A DNA stretch of 34,077 bases from an uncultured Bacteroidales bacterium (GCA_902774275.1 CACYHN010000016.1:1-34077); one strand, 5' to 3'; shown: positions 16,901 to 25,281, counted from the first letter of the stretch. Translations and numbers: made by a program. Notes: generated by a model not told the origin, from the sequence alone.

Positions 16901-17268
16901 ACGCCCTGTGTTGATGAACTGTAGCTGTTGCGGTTACGGCTCTGGCTCTCAAACTTGAAGTTGTCAACCTCAGGCGAACCAACGCGAACCTGGGGGGTAA
17001 GTACACGGCTGCGGTCCTCTGTTACGATTGAGATTCCGAAATTACTGCTAACCTGGGCCTGATAGGTGTCATTCAGCCTGATTGACATGTGATAGGCAGG
17101 AATGGGCTTTTGTTTCAGCTGCTCCAGATTGTAGTTAAGCTCCTCACGCATGGCCTTGACCAGCGGATCGGTCTCAATGGACTGTGCAAAAACTGATGTG
17201 CAAACAAACAGGACAAGCAGAGTAAGGATTGACCTGCTGCGTGTCTTAAGAAAATTTTTTTTGTTCAT
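13960..17268 (-). CDS. Exported tandem TldD/PmbA-like metallopeptidase (fusion)
   Basis: TldD and TldE/PmbA normally form a cytosolic heterodimer of about 450-480-residue subunits that cleaves peptides with a zinc site. This 1102-residue protein carries two TldD-like units in one chain behind a Sec signal peptide (residues 1-28, ending SVFA). In the first unit the zinc site is intact: HEIFGH at 322-327 and the distal Cys530 in FTGNCGAESGW. In the second unit the equivalent segment reads FHTIVKN (His856, Thr857, Asn861), so it has lost the Glu and the second His, yet keeps a PmbA-like ATGHA near its end. The layout suggests a self-contained heterodimer-like enzyme in the periplasm. A weak promoter-like box lies at 17309-17316. 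Confidence 0.85.
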   Translation of the reverse strand: MNKKNFLKTRSRSILTLLVLFVCTSVFAQSIETDPLVKAMREELNYNLEQLKQKPIPAYHMSIRLNDTYQAQVSSNFGISIVTEDRSRVLTPQVRVGSPEVDNFKFESQSRNRNSYSSSTQGVRVPFTDGAIMAVRQGIWSETMNRYSIAVNNYNDALSQMRTNADNEDKAPCFSDAPIEQYYEQPLPQSAYTFDRKYWEERMDRISSVFKECPQLEQGTANIVYTVERIYVLTSDGSTVVQNRKNVRLMLNAVIRATDGMTCPLYKDWFSYSLDDLPSDEVLIETVKDLIQRLLALREAPIAEPYAGPAIMSGSASGVFFHEIFGHRLEAHRMKSGGQTFKKLVGELVLPEGFQVYDDPTLDNYAGTSLYGHYNYDDEGVKAERVQCVKDGVLTNFLVDRTPIDGFGKSNGHGRAAAGYDAVSRQSNLLIETNNPYTDEQLRQMLIKAVKEEKKEYGYYFRTATSGLTYLGDGGSINSFNVDPVEVYRVYADGRPDELVRGVTLIGTPLAMFSGIAAGGETPHVFTGNCGAESGWVPVTAISPMIYIKKVETQRSEVGYDLPQYLDRPGYTNFKGSDQEVIFKAMKDEMDRSMTDLKADGQEPPFYADYRVNVTKSLELSSVLGGLVSSTYNPIVVTGSLNWQVGDSICSNSPMTMSMSMGNRVDYDGIRNILWQAGDYIYKNAIRTYTQKEGALKNNPKPESEAGLPEIISLPGGEYIYESVQNVQIDRAKLEELVNKLSAIYLDYPQLYKTNVELGIQYTDVYRLNSEGLKIRMPYTPGYIETVVSIRNADGVELTENYDIPFDARDYDADKIAANIREFADAMVKKSNAETVDDFYIGPILLEKQAVSESFHTIVKNYGTARNTWDLYASLYRYTTSSQTSLTGYQLLGKRFLDTKLSIHLYSNLKEYKGKKIAGAYDVDFDGVKPDPDFVMVENGMLKRLIGGRYPAAGAPRATGHAMIQDYSTVGNNKMSIMHVTCSKTIPQSKIKARLISEAKKAGLDHTYMLRNIEYNCYILTRIDVKTGQETIINADIPAFERRELMHVITASKEEEIQSSIFNGNTLSTMIAPESMILESVEMNIKKPTKAQEFQLTNPAWR

Positions 17269-17308
17269 AATGTAGGTTTATTATTAGGTGAAAAAAACTA
17301 TTGCGATG

Positions 17309-17316
17309 CAAGTATA
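17309..17316 (-). promoter_or_regulatory. Possible -7 element for the tldD-like gene
   Basis: On the minus strand TATACTTG is one mismatch from TAnnTTTG, in the 65-bp gap after metH, the longest gap in the ftsK-to-MFS run. The nearest TTTG (17343-17340) is 23 bp away, longer than usual, so an internal promoter is possible but weakly supported. Confidence 0.3.
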
Positions 17317-17333
17317 AACGTAATAGAATCAAT

Positions 17334-19685
17334 TCATTGCAAACATATCTGCTGCATGAGATGTGCTGTCTCCAACGCATCTTTTGAGTAGTAGGTGGCG
17401 CCTATGGCACTTGCTATATCGGGGGTCATCACCGCTCCGCCCACGATGATGGGACAGGTGATGCCGTTGGCACGCAGATGTTCTATGGTTTCCTTCATGG
17501 AATCCACGGTGGTGGTCATAAGGGCACTCAATCCAACGGCATTGGGCTTCTCATTCAGAGCAGCCTCAAGAACAGTCTCCTTGGGTACATCCTTGCCCAG
17601 GTCAGTTACGGTGAATCCGTGACTCTGTACCACTACTTTCACAATGTTCTTGCCTATGTCGTGGACATCACCCTTTACGGTGGCGATTACCAGATGTCCC
17701 TTGGCAGGTTCATCATCACCCTTGGTGCTGAATTGCTCGGATATTACGGCAAATGCCAGCTTGGCGGCCTCGGCTGATCGGATAAGCTGAGGCATGAATA
17801 CCTCATTGCGGGCAAACTTGGCGCCTACATCACCCAAGGCAGGTATGAGTATCTCATTTATTACACGATCCTTGCCCAACTCGGGGAGCTCACGTTCCAG
17901 ACACTCCTTGACACGGTCCTTGAGACCTTGTGCAACGGCGTTGAACAGGTTGTCAACGGTCTGTTCCTCCTGTGCCTGGGTGTTGAAGTATATGAATCCT
18001 GAACAGCCGGGGTCATTGCCTGTGAGTGCCATGCTGGCACGTACGGTTGCCACCGTATCATGGTCAAGCGGGTTCATGATAGGCATATCCAGACCACCCA
18101 TAAAGGCCATAGCCAGGAAGTTGCGGTTCAATGTGCCGCGCTCCGGCAGTCCGAACGATACGTTTGACAGACCTACGGTGGTGAGCACACCAAGTTTCTT
18201 TAGTTCTGTGAGTGTATTGATGGTTATCTTGGCGTACTGCTGGTTTGATGATATGGCCATGACAAGTCCGTCAAATACCAGCAGACGGCGGTCAATACCC
18301 ATGCTCTCGGCACGTTTGATAATGCTCTTGGCTATATCTATGCGGGATTCGGTGGTTTCAGGTACTCCGCGCTCATCAAGCGGTAGGGTAACAGACGGTG
18401 CCTGATAACGGGCTATGATGGGCAGCAGGCGTGACATGGATTCTTCTGCTCCGTTTACGGAGTTGATCATAGGTACACCGTTATAGAGGCGTATGGCCGC
18501 CTGGATGGCATCCGGATTGGATGAGTCAAGCTGCAGGGGCAGGTCACAAACCTCCTGAACCTTACGTACAGCCTGGCACAGGAGTGCCTTTTCATCAGAG
18601 TTGGGTACTCCGCAGTTCAGGTCCAGAAAATCTGCTCCGGCATCCTTCTGTGCAAGTGCCTCATGCTGCAGGTACTCAAAATTACCCTCAGCAAGGGCAG
18701 CCTTGAGCTTTTTCTTACCTGTTGGATTAAGGCGCTCACCGCATATGAGACCTTTCTCAAGGCGGAGCAGTATAGTTGATGAACATATATATGTGCCGTC
18801 CGGCTTTGAAATACCGGGTGCAGGCTGTCCTTTATAAACCGATATGGCCTTGATGGTTGAGGGCGATGAACCGCAGCATCCGCCTATGATGTCGGCACCG
18901 GCCTCAATCAGGTCCTTGGCAGCAGCGGCAAACTGCTCATCGGACCAGTTGTATACAACCTCACCGTTACGCATCTCAGGCAGGCCCTTGTTGGGCTGGG
19001 CCAGGATGGGGCAGTTGGCAAATGGTTTCATGCGGCGTACCACCTCAATCACTCCGGCAGGATTGGTTGAGCAGTTTACGCCAAGCGCATCGACACCGAG
19101 TGAGGAAAGGGTCAGGGCAACTATCTCAGGTGTGGAACCGGTGAGCGTGCGGGCCTGCTCATCAAAAGTCATGGTGGCGAATATGGGCTTACTGCATACG
19201 TCACGAATGGCCAGGATTGCGGCACGCAGTTCATAAAGGTCACTGAATGTCTCTAAGAGGAAGCCGTCAACGCGTTCCCATGTATATTCAGCCACCTGAC
19301 GGAAATTGTCATATGCCTGCTCAAAGGTGAACGGACCTACAGGCTCCATGAGTTGGCCTGATGTGGAGACATCAAACATCACCTTAGCGCGGTTGCCCAC
19401 AGCTGTACGTGCGTTTTTGATGGCTGCATCGGCTATCTCCTGCCATGTATATTCTTTTGACTGCCACTTGGCAGGGTTCAGCTCAAAAGAGTTACAGGTA
19501 ATGTATTGGGCCCCGGCCTCTAGGTAGTCAGTGTGCATCTTCTGCACACGTGCCGGGTTTGTAAGGTTGAGGACGGCCACGCCGTTGTGCTTGGGCTTGC
19601 CTTCATCTCCGGGTTCATGGGGATGAGCATCGGCAAGCACAGTACCCTGCGCTCCGTCAAATATCTGTATCTTGTCTATAATCAT
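17334..19685 (-). CDS. metH: Cobalamin-dependent methionine synthase, short form without reactivation domain
   Basis: Transfers the methyl group of 5-methyltetrahydrofolate to homocysteine through methylcobalamin. Three modules are seen: homocysteine domain (residues about 1-290, zinc ligands Cys205 in GVNCS and Cys270-Cys271 in GGCCGSSP), pterin-binding TIM barrel (about 310-565, starting ICGERLNPTGKKK), and cap plus B12 domain (about 570-783, with GDVHDIGKN; His675 is the lower axial cobalt ligand). At 783 residues it lacks the C-terminal AdoMet-dependent reactivation module of the 1227-residue E. coli protein and resembles the Thermotoga arrangement, in which that module is a separate protein. 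It starts 16 bp after metF, which supplies its methyl-folate substrate. No cobalamin or SAM riboswitch is seen next to it. Confidence 0.93.
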   Translation of the reverse strand: MIIDKIQIFDGAQGTVLADAHPHEPGDEGKPKHNGVAVLNLTNPARVQKMHTDYLEAGAQYITCNSFELNPAKWQSKEYTWQEIADAAIKNARTAVGNRAKVMFDVSTSGQLMEPVGPFTFEQAYDNFRQVAEYTWERVDGFLLETFSDLYELRAAILAIRDVCSKPIFATMTFDEQARTLTGSTPEIVALTLSSLGVDALGVNCSTNPAGVIEVVRRMKPFANCPILAQPNKGLPEMRNGEVVYNWSDEQFAAAAKDLIEAGADIIGGCCGSSPSTIKAISVYKGQPAPGISKPDGTYICSSTILLRLEKGLICGERLNPTGKKKLKAALAEGNFEYLQHEALAQKDAGADFLDLNCGVPNSDEKALLCQAVRKVQEVCDLPLQLDSSNPDAIQAAIRLYNGVPMINSVNGAEESMSRLLPIIARYQAPSVTLPLDERGVPETTESRIDIAKSIIKRAESMGIDRRLLVFDGLVMAISSNQQYAKITINTLTELKKLGVLTTVGLSNVSFGLPERGTLNRNFLAMAFMGGLDMPIMNPLDHDTVATVRASMALTGNDPGCSGFIYFNTQAQEEQTVDNLFNAVAQGLKDRVKECLERELPELGKDRVINEILIPALGDVGAKFARNEVFMPQLIRSAEAAKLAFAVISEQFSTKGDDEPAKGHLVIATVKGDVHDIGKNIVKVVVQSHGFTVTDLGKDVPKETVLEAALNEKPNAVGLSALMTTTVDSMKETIEHLRANGITCPIIVGGAVMTPDIASAIGATYYSKDALETAHLMQQICLQ

Positions 19686-19701
19686 TCTGCAGTTTTCGTG
19701 G

Positions 19702-20586
19702 TTATTTAAAGAATCCTGATGCTACGTAGCCTATGTTGTCCATAAGCTTGCTTATGAATCCGCTCTTGTTCATGGAGTAGATGTGTATTCCGTCAACGTC
19801 ATTGGCCATAAGGTCAAGAATCTGATAGCTTGTAAAGATGAGGCCTATCTCCTCAATGGCTGCCTTGTCATCCTTGTAGCGGTCAAACTGGTTGAGCAGC
19901 TTGAGAGGTACCTTGCAACCGGTAACCTGCATCATGCGGTCTATCTGAGAGTAACTTGTTACAGGCATGATACCCGGAATGATGGGTGCGGTGATGCCGG
20001 CCTTGCGGGCTTTGAGAAGAAAGTGGTAGAATACCTCATTGTCAAAGAAGAGCTGGCTGTCAAAGAACTCCATGCCGGAATCCTGCTTGATCTTCATGAA
20101 CTCGATGTCTGTAGATATGCTGTCTGCCTCAGGATGTTTCTCGGGGTAGCAGGCTCCTGCCATTCCGAACTTACCGTTATACTTGGCCTTTATGTATGAT
20201 GCCAGGTCACTGGCATGCTTGAAATCTGAGAATATGGGGGTAGTGGTGTCCTTGGGTATGTCACCGCGCAGGGTGAGTATGTTCTCCACACCGTATGAAC
20301 TGAGCTCATCGCAAACGCTGTCAACTTTTTCACAGGTGGATGCCACGCAGGTGAGGTGGGCCAAGGGCTGTGCGTCAGTGTTCTCCTTGATGGTCTTGGC
20401 TATCATGGCGGTGTTGCTGAGGGTATTGCCCAGAGCTCCGTAGGTGACACTCATATAGTCTGGCTTGTAACTTGCCAGCTTCTTGATAGTCTTGTCAATA
20501 AGAGTGAAAGTATCTTCCTCTCTCTTGGGAGGGAAAATCTCAAATGATAAGGTCTTCTTCTTGGCAAGAATCTCTGAAATCTTCAT
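19702..20586 (-). CDS. metF: 5,10-methylenetetrahydrofolate reductase
   Basis: Flavoprotein that reduces methylene-THF to methyl-THF, the substrate of the adjacent MetH. The 294-residue single-domain bacterial form shows FEIFPPK near the N-terminus (Glu16 matches the catalytic Glu), NILTLRGDIP, ACYPEKHPEA and the folate/FAD segment DSQLFFDNEVFY with its conserved Gln. It sits between trxB (27-bp gap) and metH (16-bp gap) and is clearly part of the same transcript. Confidence 0.96.
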   Translation of the reverse strand: MKISEILAKKKTLSFEIFPPKREEDTFTLIDKTIKKLASYKPDYMSVTYGALGNTLSNTAMIAKTIKENTDAQPLAHLTCVASTCEKVDSVCDELSSYGVENILTLRGDIPKDTTTPIFSDFKHASDLASYIKAKYNGKFGMAGACYPEKHPEADSISTDIEFMKIKQDSGMEFFDSQLFFDNEVFYHFLLKARKAGITAPIIPGIMPVTSYSQIDRMMQVTGCKVPLKLLNQFDRYKDDKAAIEEIGLIFTSYQILDLMANDVDGIHIYSMNKSGFISKLMDNIGYVASGFFK

Positions 20587-20613
20587 CTTGTAACTGTTAT
20601 TATCGGATTAGGG

Positions 20614-21543
20614 TTATTTGTTTAAATATTTTTCTGCCTCCATTGCGGCCTTGCATCCGCTGGCAGCGGCACAGATGGCCTGACGATATACGGGATCAGC
20701 CACATCGCCTGCGGCAAAGACGCCTGGCACATTGGTGACGGGAGTACCGTTTGCGGTCTTGATATAACCGTTTTCATCGGTCTCAACCCAGGGCTTGAAC
20801 ACATCTGAGTTAGGCTTGTGGCCTATGGCCAGGAAGAATCCGTCAATCTCACGCTCATAATGCTCCTCAGTGGGCAGGCCCAGGTCCTTGACCAGCTTGA
20901 TGCCCTGTACCTTGCTGTCACCGGTGAGGCCTTCCGTGTTATGGCCGAACAGGACCTCTATCTTGGGGTTCTCAAGTACACGTTTCTGCATTATCTCACT
21001 GGCGCGCAGGTAGTTCTTACGGACTATCAGATAGACCTTGCTGGCAAGTGTGGCCAGATATGATGCCTCCTCGCAGGCGGTATCGCCGCCGCCTACCACA
21101 GCCACAACCTTCTTGCGGAAGAAGAATCCGTCACAGGTGGCACAGGCGCTTACTCCGCGTCCGGCATATTTCTTCTCATCCTCCAGACCAAGATACTTGG
21201 CCGATGCACCTGTTGATATGATAACGGTGTCTGCCTGCAACTGTGTGCCGTCATCTATGGTGACAGTGTAGGGGGCTGCACTGAAATCAACGGCGGTGAC
21301 TATGCCCATGCGGATGGTTGCTCCAAACCGTGCGGCCTGGGCGCGCATATCCTCCATCATATCGTAGCCGCTCACACCCTGGGGATAGCCGGGGAAATTC
21401 TCCACTACTGTTGTGGTTATGAGCTGGCCGCCTGACTGCGGGCCCTCATAGAGCACCGGGCTCAGGTTGGCGCGTGACGCATAGATAGCTGCGGTGAATC
21501 CGGCAGGTCCGGATCCGATGATAAGGCATTTTACTCTTTCCAT
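20614..21543 (-). CDS. trxB: Thioredoxin-disulfide reductase
   Basis: NADPH-dependent flavoenzyme that keeps thioredoxin reduced in the cytosol. The 309-residue length is normal. Seen: FAD motif GSGPAGFTAAIYASRAN at the N-terminus, redox pair CATC at residues 134-137 followed by DGFFFRKK, NADP motif VVGGGDTACEEA, and the C-terminal FAD motif PGVFAAGDVADPVYRQ. It lies 16 bp after the lolA-like gene in the ftsK-led run. Confidence 0.97.
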   Translation of the reverse strand: MERVKCLIIGSGPAGFTAAIYASRANLSPVLYEGPQSGGQLITTTVVENFPGYPQGVSGYDMMEDMRAQAARFGATIRMGIVTAVDFSAAPYTVTIDDGTQLQADTVIISTGASAKYLGLEDEKKYAGRGVSACATCDGFFFRKKVVAVVGGGDTACEEASYLATLASKVYLIVRKNYLRASEIMQKRVLENPKIEVLFGHNTEGLTGDSKVQGIKLVKDLGLPTEEHYEREIDGFFLAIGHKPNSDVFKPWVETDENGYIKTANGTPVTNVPGVFAAGDVADPVYRQAICAAASGCKAAMEAEKYLNK

Positions 21544-21559
21544 ATATTGTTTTTCTGTT

Positions 21560-22192
21560 TTATCTCAAATCAATGATCTCAGCATCCTTGTAATCCTTGA
21601 CAGGGCAGGTGAATACCTTTTTGTCAAATTTCTGGCCGGGCTTGTATTCATTGACCATAACGGTTGCTGAGATGTTACCCAGTTCCTCTGCAAAGTCTAT
21701 GCTGATGGTCTTGAGAACGTATGTCTTAGGGTCAACCTTGGCGGTTACGGTGCGGATTCCCTCTACGCTGCGCTCGGCATTTGAGGCGGTAAGGATAAAG
21801 GTGTCTGTACCGTTGCCGCTTACGCTGAATCCCTGATGCTTGCCGAGCAGGTTGATGATATCATATCGGGCTTTCTCCTCAGGGGTGGGCTCCGTGATAT
21901 AAATCTCCTCTATCCCTGAACCGAAATCATTTCCGCGCCACAGGGTCTTGCCGTCAAACCACATCAGATTATCATCCTCCTGGACAAAGAAACTTGTACC
22001 TGACATTTTAAGAATAATGTCTATCCGGTCAGTTCCGTTGTCACTCTTTACCTCTGCATCAAGTGTCATGGATATGGCGCCGTCTTTCTCCAACTTAGAT
22101 ACGGTTTTCTGCAACAGCTTATCGGCACTGTTTTGGGCCGATAAGGGCAGTATGGTTATAAGTGCCAGTATGATAGACAGGTACCTGCGCAT
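21560..22192 (-). CDS. LolA-like periplasmic lipoprotein carrier
   Basis: A 210-residue exported protein. The signal peptide (MRRYLSIILALITILPLSAQ) is followed by a LolA-type beta-rich domain: early segment with DKLLQKTVSKLEKDGAISMTLDAEV, then FVQEDDNLMWFDGKTLW and the later KVDPKTYVLKTISIDF typical of the LolA/LppX half-barrel. LolA carries lipoproteins from the inner to the outer membrane. The start is 3 bp after the ftsK stop, and this ftsK-lolA pairing is common in Bacteroidota, which supports the call. Similarity is at fold level, so cargo is not certain. Confidence 0.8.
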   Translation of the reverse strand: MRRYLSIILALITILPLSAQNSADKLLQKTVSKLEKDGAISMTLDAEVKSDNGTDRIDIILKMSGTSFFVQEDDNLMWFDGKTLWRGNDFGSGIEEIYITEPTPEEKARYDIINLLGKHQGFSVSGNGTDTFILTASNAERSVEGIRTVTAKVDPKTYVLKTISIDFAEELGNISATVMVNEYKPGQKFDKKVFTCPVKDYKDAEIIDLR

Positions 22193-22195
22193 GAT

Positions 22196-24613
22196 TTACT
22201 GGATGTTGTAGGTTTCAAGTATGCGGTCCAGCTGGACTTCATCGGCTACCAGAACCGGGCGCGGCTTGCTGCCATCGGCCTTGCCCACTATGCCTACAGC
22301 CTCAAGCTGGTCCATAAGACGGCCTGCACGGTTGTAACCGATTGCGAACTTGCGCTGTATCAGTGATGTAGAGCCAGACTGGTTGACGACGATAAGGCGT
22401 GCGGCCTCAGCGAACATTGGGTCAAACTTGCCCATCTCAACGCCGCTGTCCATGCCTCCGCTTTCATTTTCATCAACATACTCAGGCAGCGGATAAGCCT
22501 CAGTGTATCCCTGCTGACGGCTAATGTACTGGCAGATGGCGTTCACCTCAGGGGTATCCACGAATGCGCACTGTACGCGTACCGGGTCACTGCCTGACAG
22601 GAACAGAAGGTCACCGCGACCTATCAGCTGGTTGGCGCCCGGACGGTCAAGAATGGTGCGGGAGTCAATCATGGAGCTTACGCGGAATGCCATACGTGCC
22701 GGGAAGTTGGCCTTGATGGTACCGGTTATGATATTGGTGGTAGGACGCTGTGTGGCTATTATCATGTGAATACCTACGGCGCGGGCCTTTTGGGCTATAC
22801 GTGCTATAGGCATCTCGATGTCCTTGCCTGCGGTCATGATAAGGTCACCGAACTCATCAATCACCACTACGATGTAAGGCAGGTAACGATGCCCCTTCTC
22901 CGGGTTGAGACGGCGGTCCTTGAACATGTTGTTATACTCAATGACGGAGCGTACATTGGCCTCCTTGAGCAGTTCATAGCGGCTGTCCATCTCTATGCAG
23001 AGTGACTTGAGGGTATGTATTACCTTTGTGGTATCGGTTATGATGGCATCGGTCTCATCGGGCATCTTGGCCAGGAAATGCTTGATTATGGGGGCGTAGA
23101 TGCTGAACTCAACCATTTTGGGGTCAACCATTACGAGCTTGAGTTCTGCCGGATGTTTCTTGTAGAGCAAGGATGTAATCACAGCGTTCAGACCTACTGA
23201 CTTACCCTGACCGGTGGCACCGGCTACAAGCAGGTGAGGCATCTTGGCAAGGTCAAACATGAAGACCTCATTGGTGATGGTACGGCCCAGAGCCACGGGG
23301 AGTTCCATCTTGCTCTCGGCAAACTTCTTGCTGTTGAGGATGGATTCCATGGATACCATGACGGGTTTGGCGTTCGGTACCTCTATACCTATTGTGCCCT
23401 TGCCTGGGATAGGGGCGATGATACGTATTCCTAAGGCTGCAAGGCTCAGGGCTATATCGGCCTCAAGGTTACGTATCTTTGAAATACGTACGCCGGCGGC
23501 AGGGGTTATCTCATACAGGGTGATGGTAGGGCCTACGGTGGCGTTGATTGTTTCAATCTCTATGCCGAAATCCAGCAGCACCTTGATGATGCGGTTCTTG
23601 TTGGCCTCCTGCTCTTCCTTGTCAATGGCGGGAGCGTCATTGTCATAATGCTTGAGCAGGTCCAGGGTGGGGAACTTGTAGTGTGAAAGGTCCAGACGCG
23701 GGTCATACGGCTCCTGTAGCTTGCCTTCTGCCTTCTCATCTTCCTCAGCTGTTGTTATGGTCATCTCTATATCCTCAGCAGGATCCTGCGGTTTTTCAGT
23801 TGCTACGGGTTTGGCAGGCTTCCTGGGCTTTTGCGGTTCCTCATCGGCAGCCAGGAAATCAGGAGCAGGGGCGTATGGGTCATCATCCGGCTCCTTGCTG
23901 TCAACTGCCTGCGGGGCATAAGTATCGGCTTCATCGGCATCGGCCTCATCCTGCTCAATGGGCTGTGAAACTTTTTCACGCCTGCGCATGCTGCGTTTCA
24001 TGCGGGCTGCACCGCCGCGTATCACCTCAATGGTACGGCGTGTGAGATAGATGCAGAAAATAAGCATGGTGAGTATGAGCAAAAGCAACAGTCCCGGCAC
24101 ACCGATGTAACCGCGCAGAAAATTGGTGGCGTTCATTCCGTGACATCCTCCCGGTATTATGAAGGAGTTCTGCATGATGGGAGATAGCATGAACTGCAGG
24201 AAAACAGATGTCCAGACCATCAGAAATGCGCAGCTGATAAACCATCGGAATAGCTTGAAGTGTGTTATGCGCATCATGTTCAGACCGCATACGGCCAGGA
24301 ATACAGGTATGAGCACTGATGAGAACCCGAACCATCCGTTAACGATGAATTCCGATGCCCTGGCACCCAGTACGCCGGTGCTGTTCTCAATCTCAGCGGC
24401 GCCGTTCATGACTGCGCTCTGGTCAGTCCCTCCGTTGAAAAGGAATGAAATGTATGCCACCAGAATGAAAATGGCTATGATTGTCAGCACAGCTCCGCTG
24501 GTAAAGAGGAATGTCTCGTTGCGGAACGTGTCTGATATGCTTGACAGGCTGAATTTCCATTCAGGTTTCTGGGTCCCTGTGCGGGGTTTTGTATCTTTGT
24601 TTGAGATGCTCAT
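22196..24613 (-). CDS. ftsK: DNA translocase FtsK/SpoIIIE
   Basis: Septal DNA pump that clears chromosomes at division. The 805-residue protein has four TM segments in the first 190 residues, an acidic/Pro-rich linker (about 205-310), and the motor domain. Walker A is GATGQGKS with Lys471; Walker B is IVVVIDEFGDL; ATQRPTTNIITGTIKANFPAR and DRPGANQLIGRGDLLF follow. The C-terminal winged-helix gamma domain (about 740-805) starts near SLIQRKFAIGYNRAGRLMDQLE and should read directional DNA sequences. It is the first gene of the seven-gene minus-strand run and is divergent from the DUF5063 gene; a -7 box TACCTTTG is at 24655-24648. Confidence 0.97.
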   Translation of the reverse strand: MSISNKDTKPRTGTQKPEWKFSLSSISDTFRNETFLFTSGAVLTIIAIFILVAYISFLFNGGTDQSAVMNGAAEIENSTGVLGARASEFIVNGWFGFSSVLIPVFLAVCGLNMMRITHFKLFRWFISCAFLMVWTSVFLQFMLSPIMQNSFIIPGGCHGMNATNFLRGYIGVPGLLLLLILTMLIFCIYLTRRTIEVIRGGAARMKRSMRRREKVSQPIEQDEADADEADTYAPQAVDSKEPDDDPYAPAPDFLAADEEPQKPRKPAKPVATEKPQDPAEDIEMTITTAEEDEKAEGKLQEPYDPRLDLSHYKFPTLDLLKHYDNDAPAIDKEEQEANKNRIIKVLLDFGIEIETINATVGPTITLYEITPAAGVRISKIRNLEADIALSLAALGIRIIAPIPGKGTIGIEVPNAKPVMVSMESILNSKKFAESKMELPVALGRTITNEVFMFDLAKMPHLLVAGATGQGKSVGLNAVITSLLYKKHPAELKLVMVDPKMVEFSIYAPIIKHFLAKMPDETDAIITDTTKVIHTLKSLCIEMDSRYELLKEANVRSVIEYNNMFKDRRLNPEKGHRYLPYIVVVIDEFGDLIMTAGKDIEMPIARIAQKARAVGIHMIIATQRPTTNIITGTIKANFPARMAFRVSSMIDSRTILDRPGANQLIGRGDLLFLSGSDPVRVQCAFVDTPEVNAICQYISRQQGYTEAYPLPEYVDENESGGMDSGVEMGKFDPMFAEAARLIVVNQSGSTSLIQRKFAIGYNRAGRLMDQLEAVGIVGKADGSKPRPVLVADEVQLDRILETYNIQ

Positions 24614-24647
24614 ATAGTATGAAAAAGCCGTATTTGCGCTTAATCTG

Positions 24648-24655
24648 CAAAGGTA
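24648..24655 (-). promoter_or_regulatory. -7 element for ftsK
   Basis: On the minus strand TACCTTTG matches TAnnTTTG exactly, about 35 bp before the ftsK ATG. A TTTT, three of four bases of the -33 box, lies about 20 bp upstream. Confidence 0.55.
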
Positions 24656-24714
24656 GCAACTTTTTGTTATAATAAAAAATTAAAAATAGGGCAGGCTTAT
24701 CGGCGATTTGTGAG

Positions 24715-24722
24715 TAATTTTG
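24715..24722 (+). promoter_or_regulatory. -7 element for the DUF5063-exonuclease-rlmI operon
   Basis: TAATTTTG is an exact -7 match 19 bp before the ATG at 24742, implying a leader of only about 15 nt. No clear TTTG -33 box is present. Confidence 0.5.
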
Positions 24723-24741
24723 CAATCCGTAACGGAACGAT

Positions 24742-25281
24742 ATGGGAAAACAGACGGCATTTGACAAGAATACGGTTGAATTCGTGACAGTTGCAGCTGA
24801 GTACTGCGCCTTCCTGGAACAGGTCTATGACAAGGAACCTTCAAGGGTGGTTGACGTGCTCTGCAAGTTGCTGCCATTGGTATATCTCAAGGCTGCAATG
24901 CTTGCTGAGACGGAGCCTGAGGGTCTCTATCTGGAAGAGGTGGTCACAGAGCCCGATTATGATGCCATTAGGCAGATGCTCAGTGAAAAGTTCGCTGAAA
25001 ACGATGATTATCTTGAGGTTTTTGTGGAGGATATGAAATACAGTGACACTCCGGTACGCAGGTGCATATCGGAAGATATGGCTGATATCTATCAGGCCCT
25101 CAAGAACTTTGTACATTCGTACCGCAGCGGTCTGGATGAGGTCATGGAAGAGGCTGTGGCCGTATGTGCTGAGGGCTTCCGCACTTATTGGGGGCAGACA
25201 CTGACCAATACCCTGCGTGCCGTGCACAATGTCAGATACAATATTGACCAGAATCTTGACAATCCATCACTTTATGATTGA
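24742..25281 (+). CDS. DUF5063 family protein
   Basis: A 179-residue, acidic, mostly helical cytosolic protein without signal peptide or TM. It matches my memory of the Bacteroidota family DUF5063 by length, by neighbours (3'-5' exonuclease and RlmI-type methyltransferase) and by features such as the N-terminal VEFVTVAAEYCAFLE, the mid-region EDMKYSDTPVRRCISEDMADIYQALKNFV, and the C-terminal YWGQTLTNTLRAVHNVRY. No catalytic motif is seen and no function is known to me. Its last codons overlap the exonuclease start by 8 nt, so the two are translationally coupled. Confidence 0.75.
   Translation: MGKQTAFDKNTVEFVTVAAEYCAFLEQVYDKEPSRVVDVLCKLLPLVYLKAAMLAETEPEGLYLEEVVTEPDYDAIRQMLSEKFAENDDYLEVFVEDMKYSDTPVRRCISEDMADIYQALKNFVHSYRSGLDEVMEEAVAVCAEGFRTYWGQTLTNTLRAVHNVRYNIDQNLDNPSLYD

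Noticed and set aside
19686-19701. SAM or cobalamin riboswitch before metH or metF
   Set aside because: The gaps before metH (16 bp) and metF (27 bp) are too short for any known riboswitch.
25217-25273. Upstream start for the DEDDy exonuclease
   Set aside because: It would overlap the DUF5063 gene by 65 nt and adds a sequence without family resemblance; ATG 25274 gives the usual short overlap.
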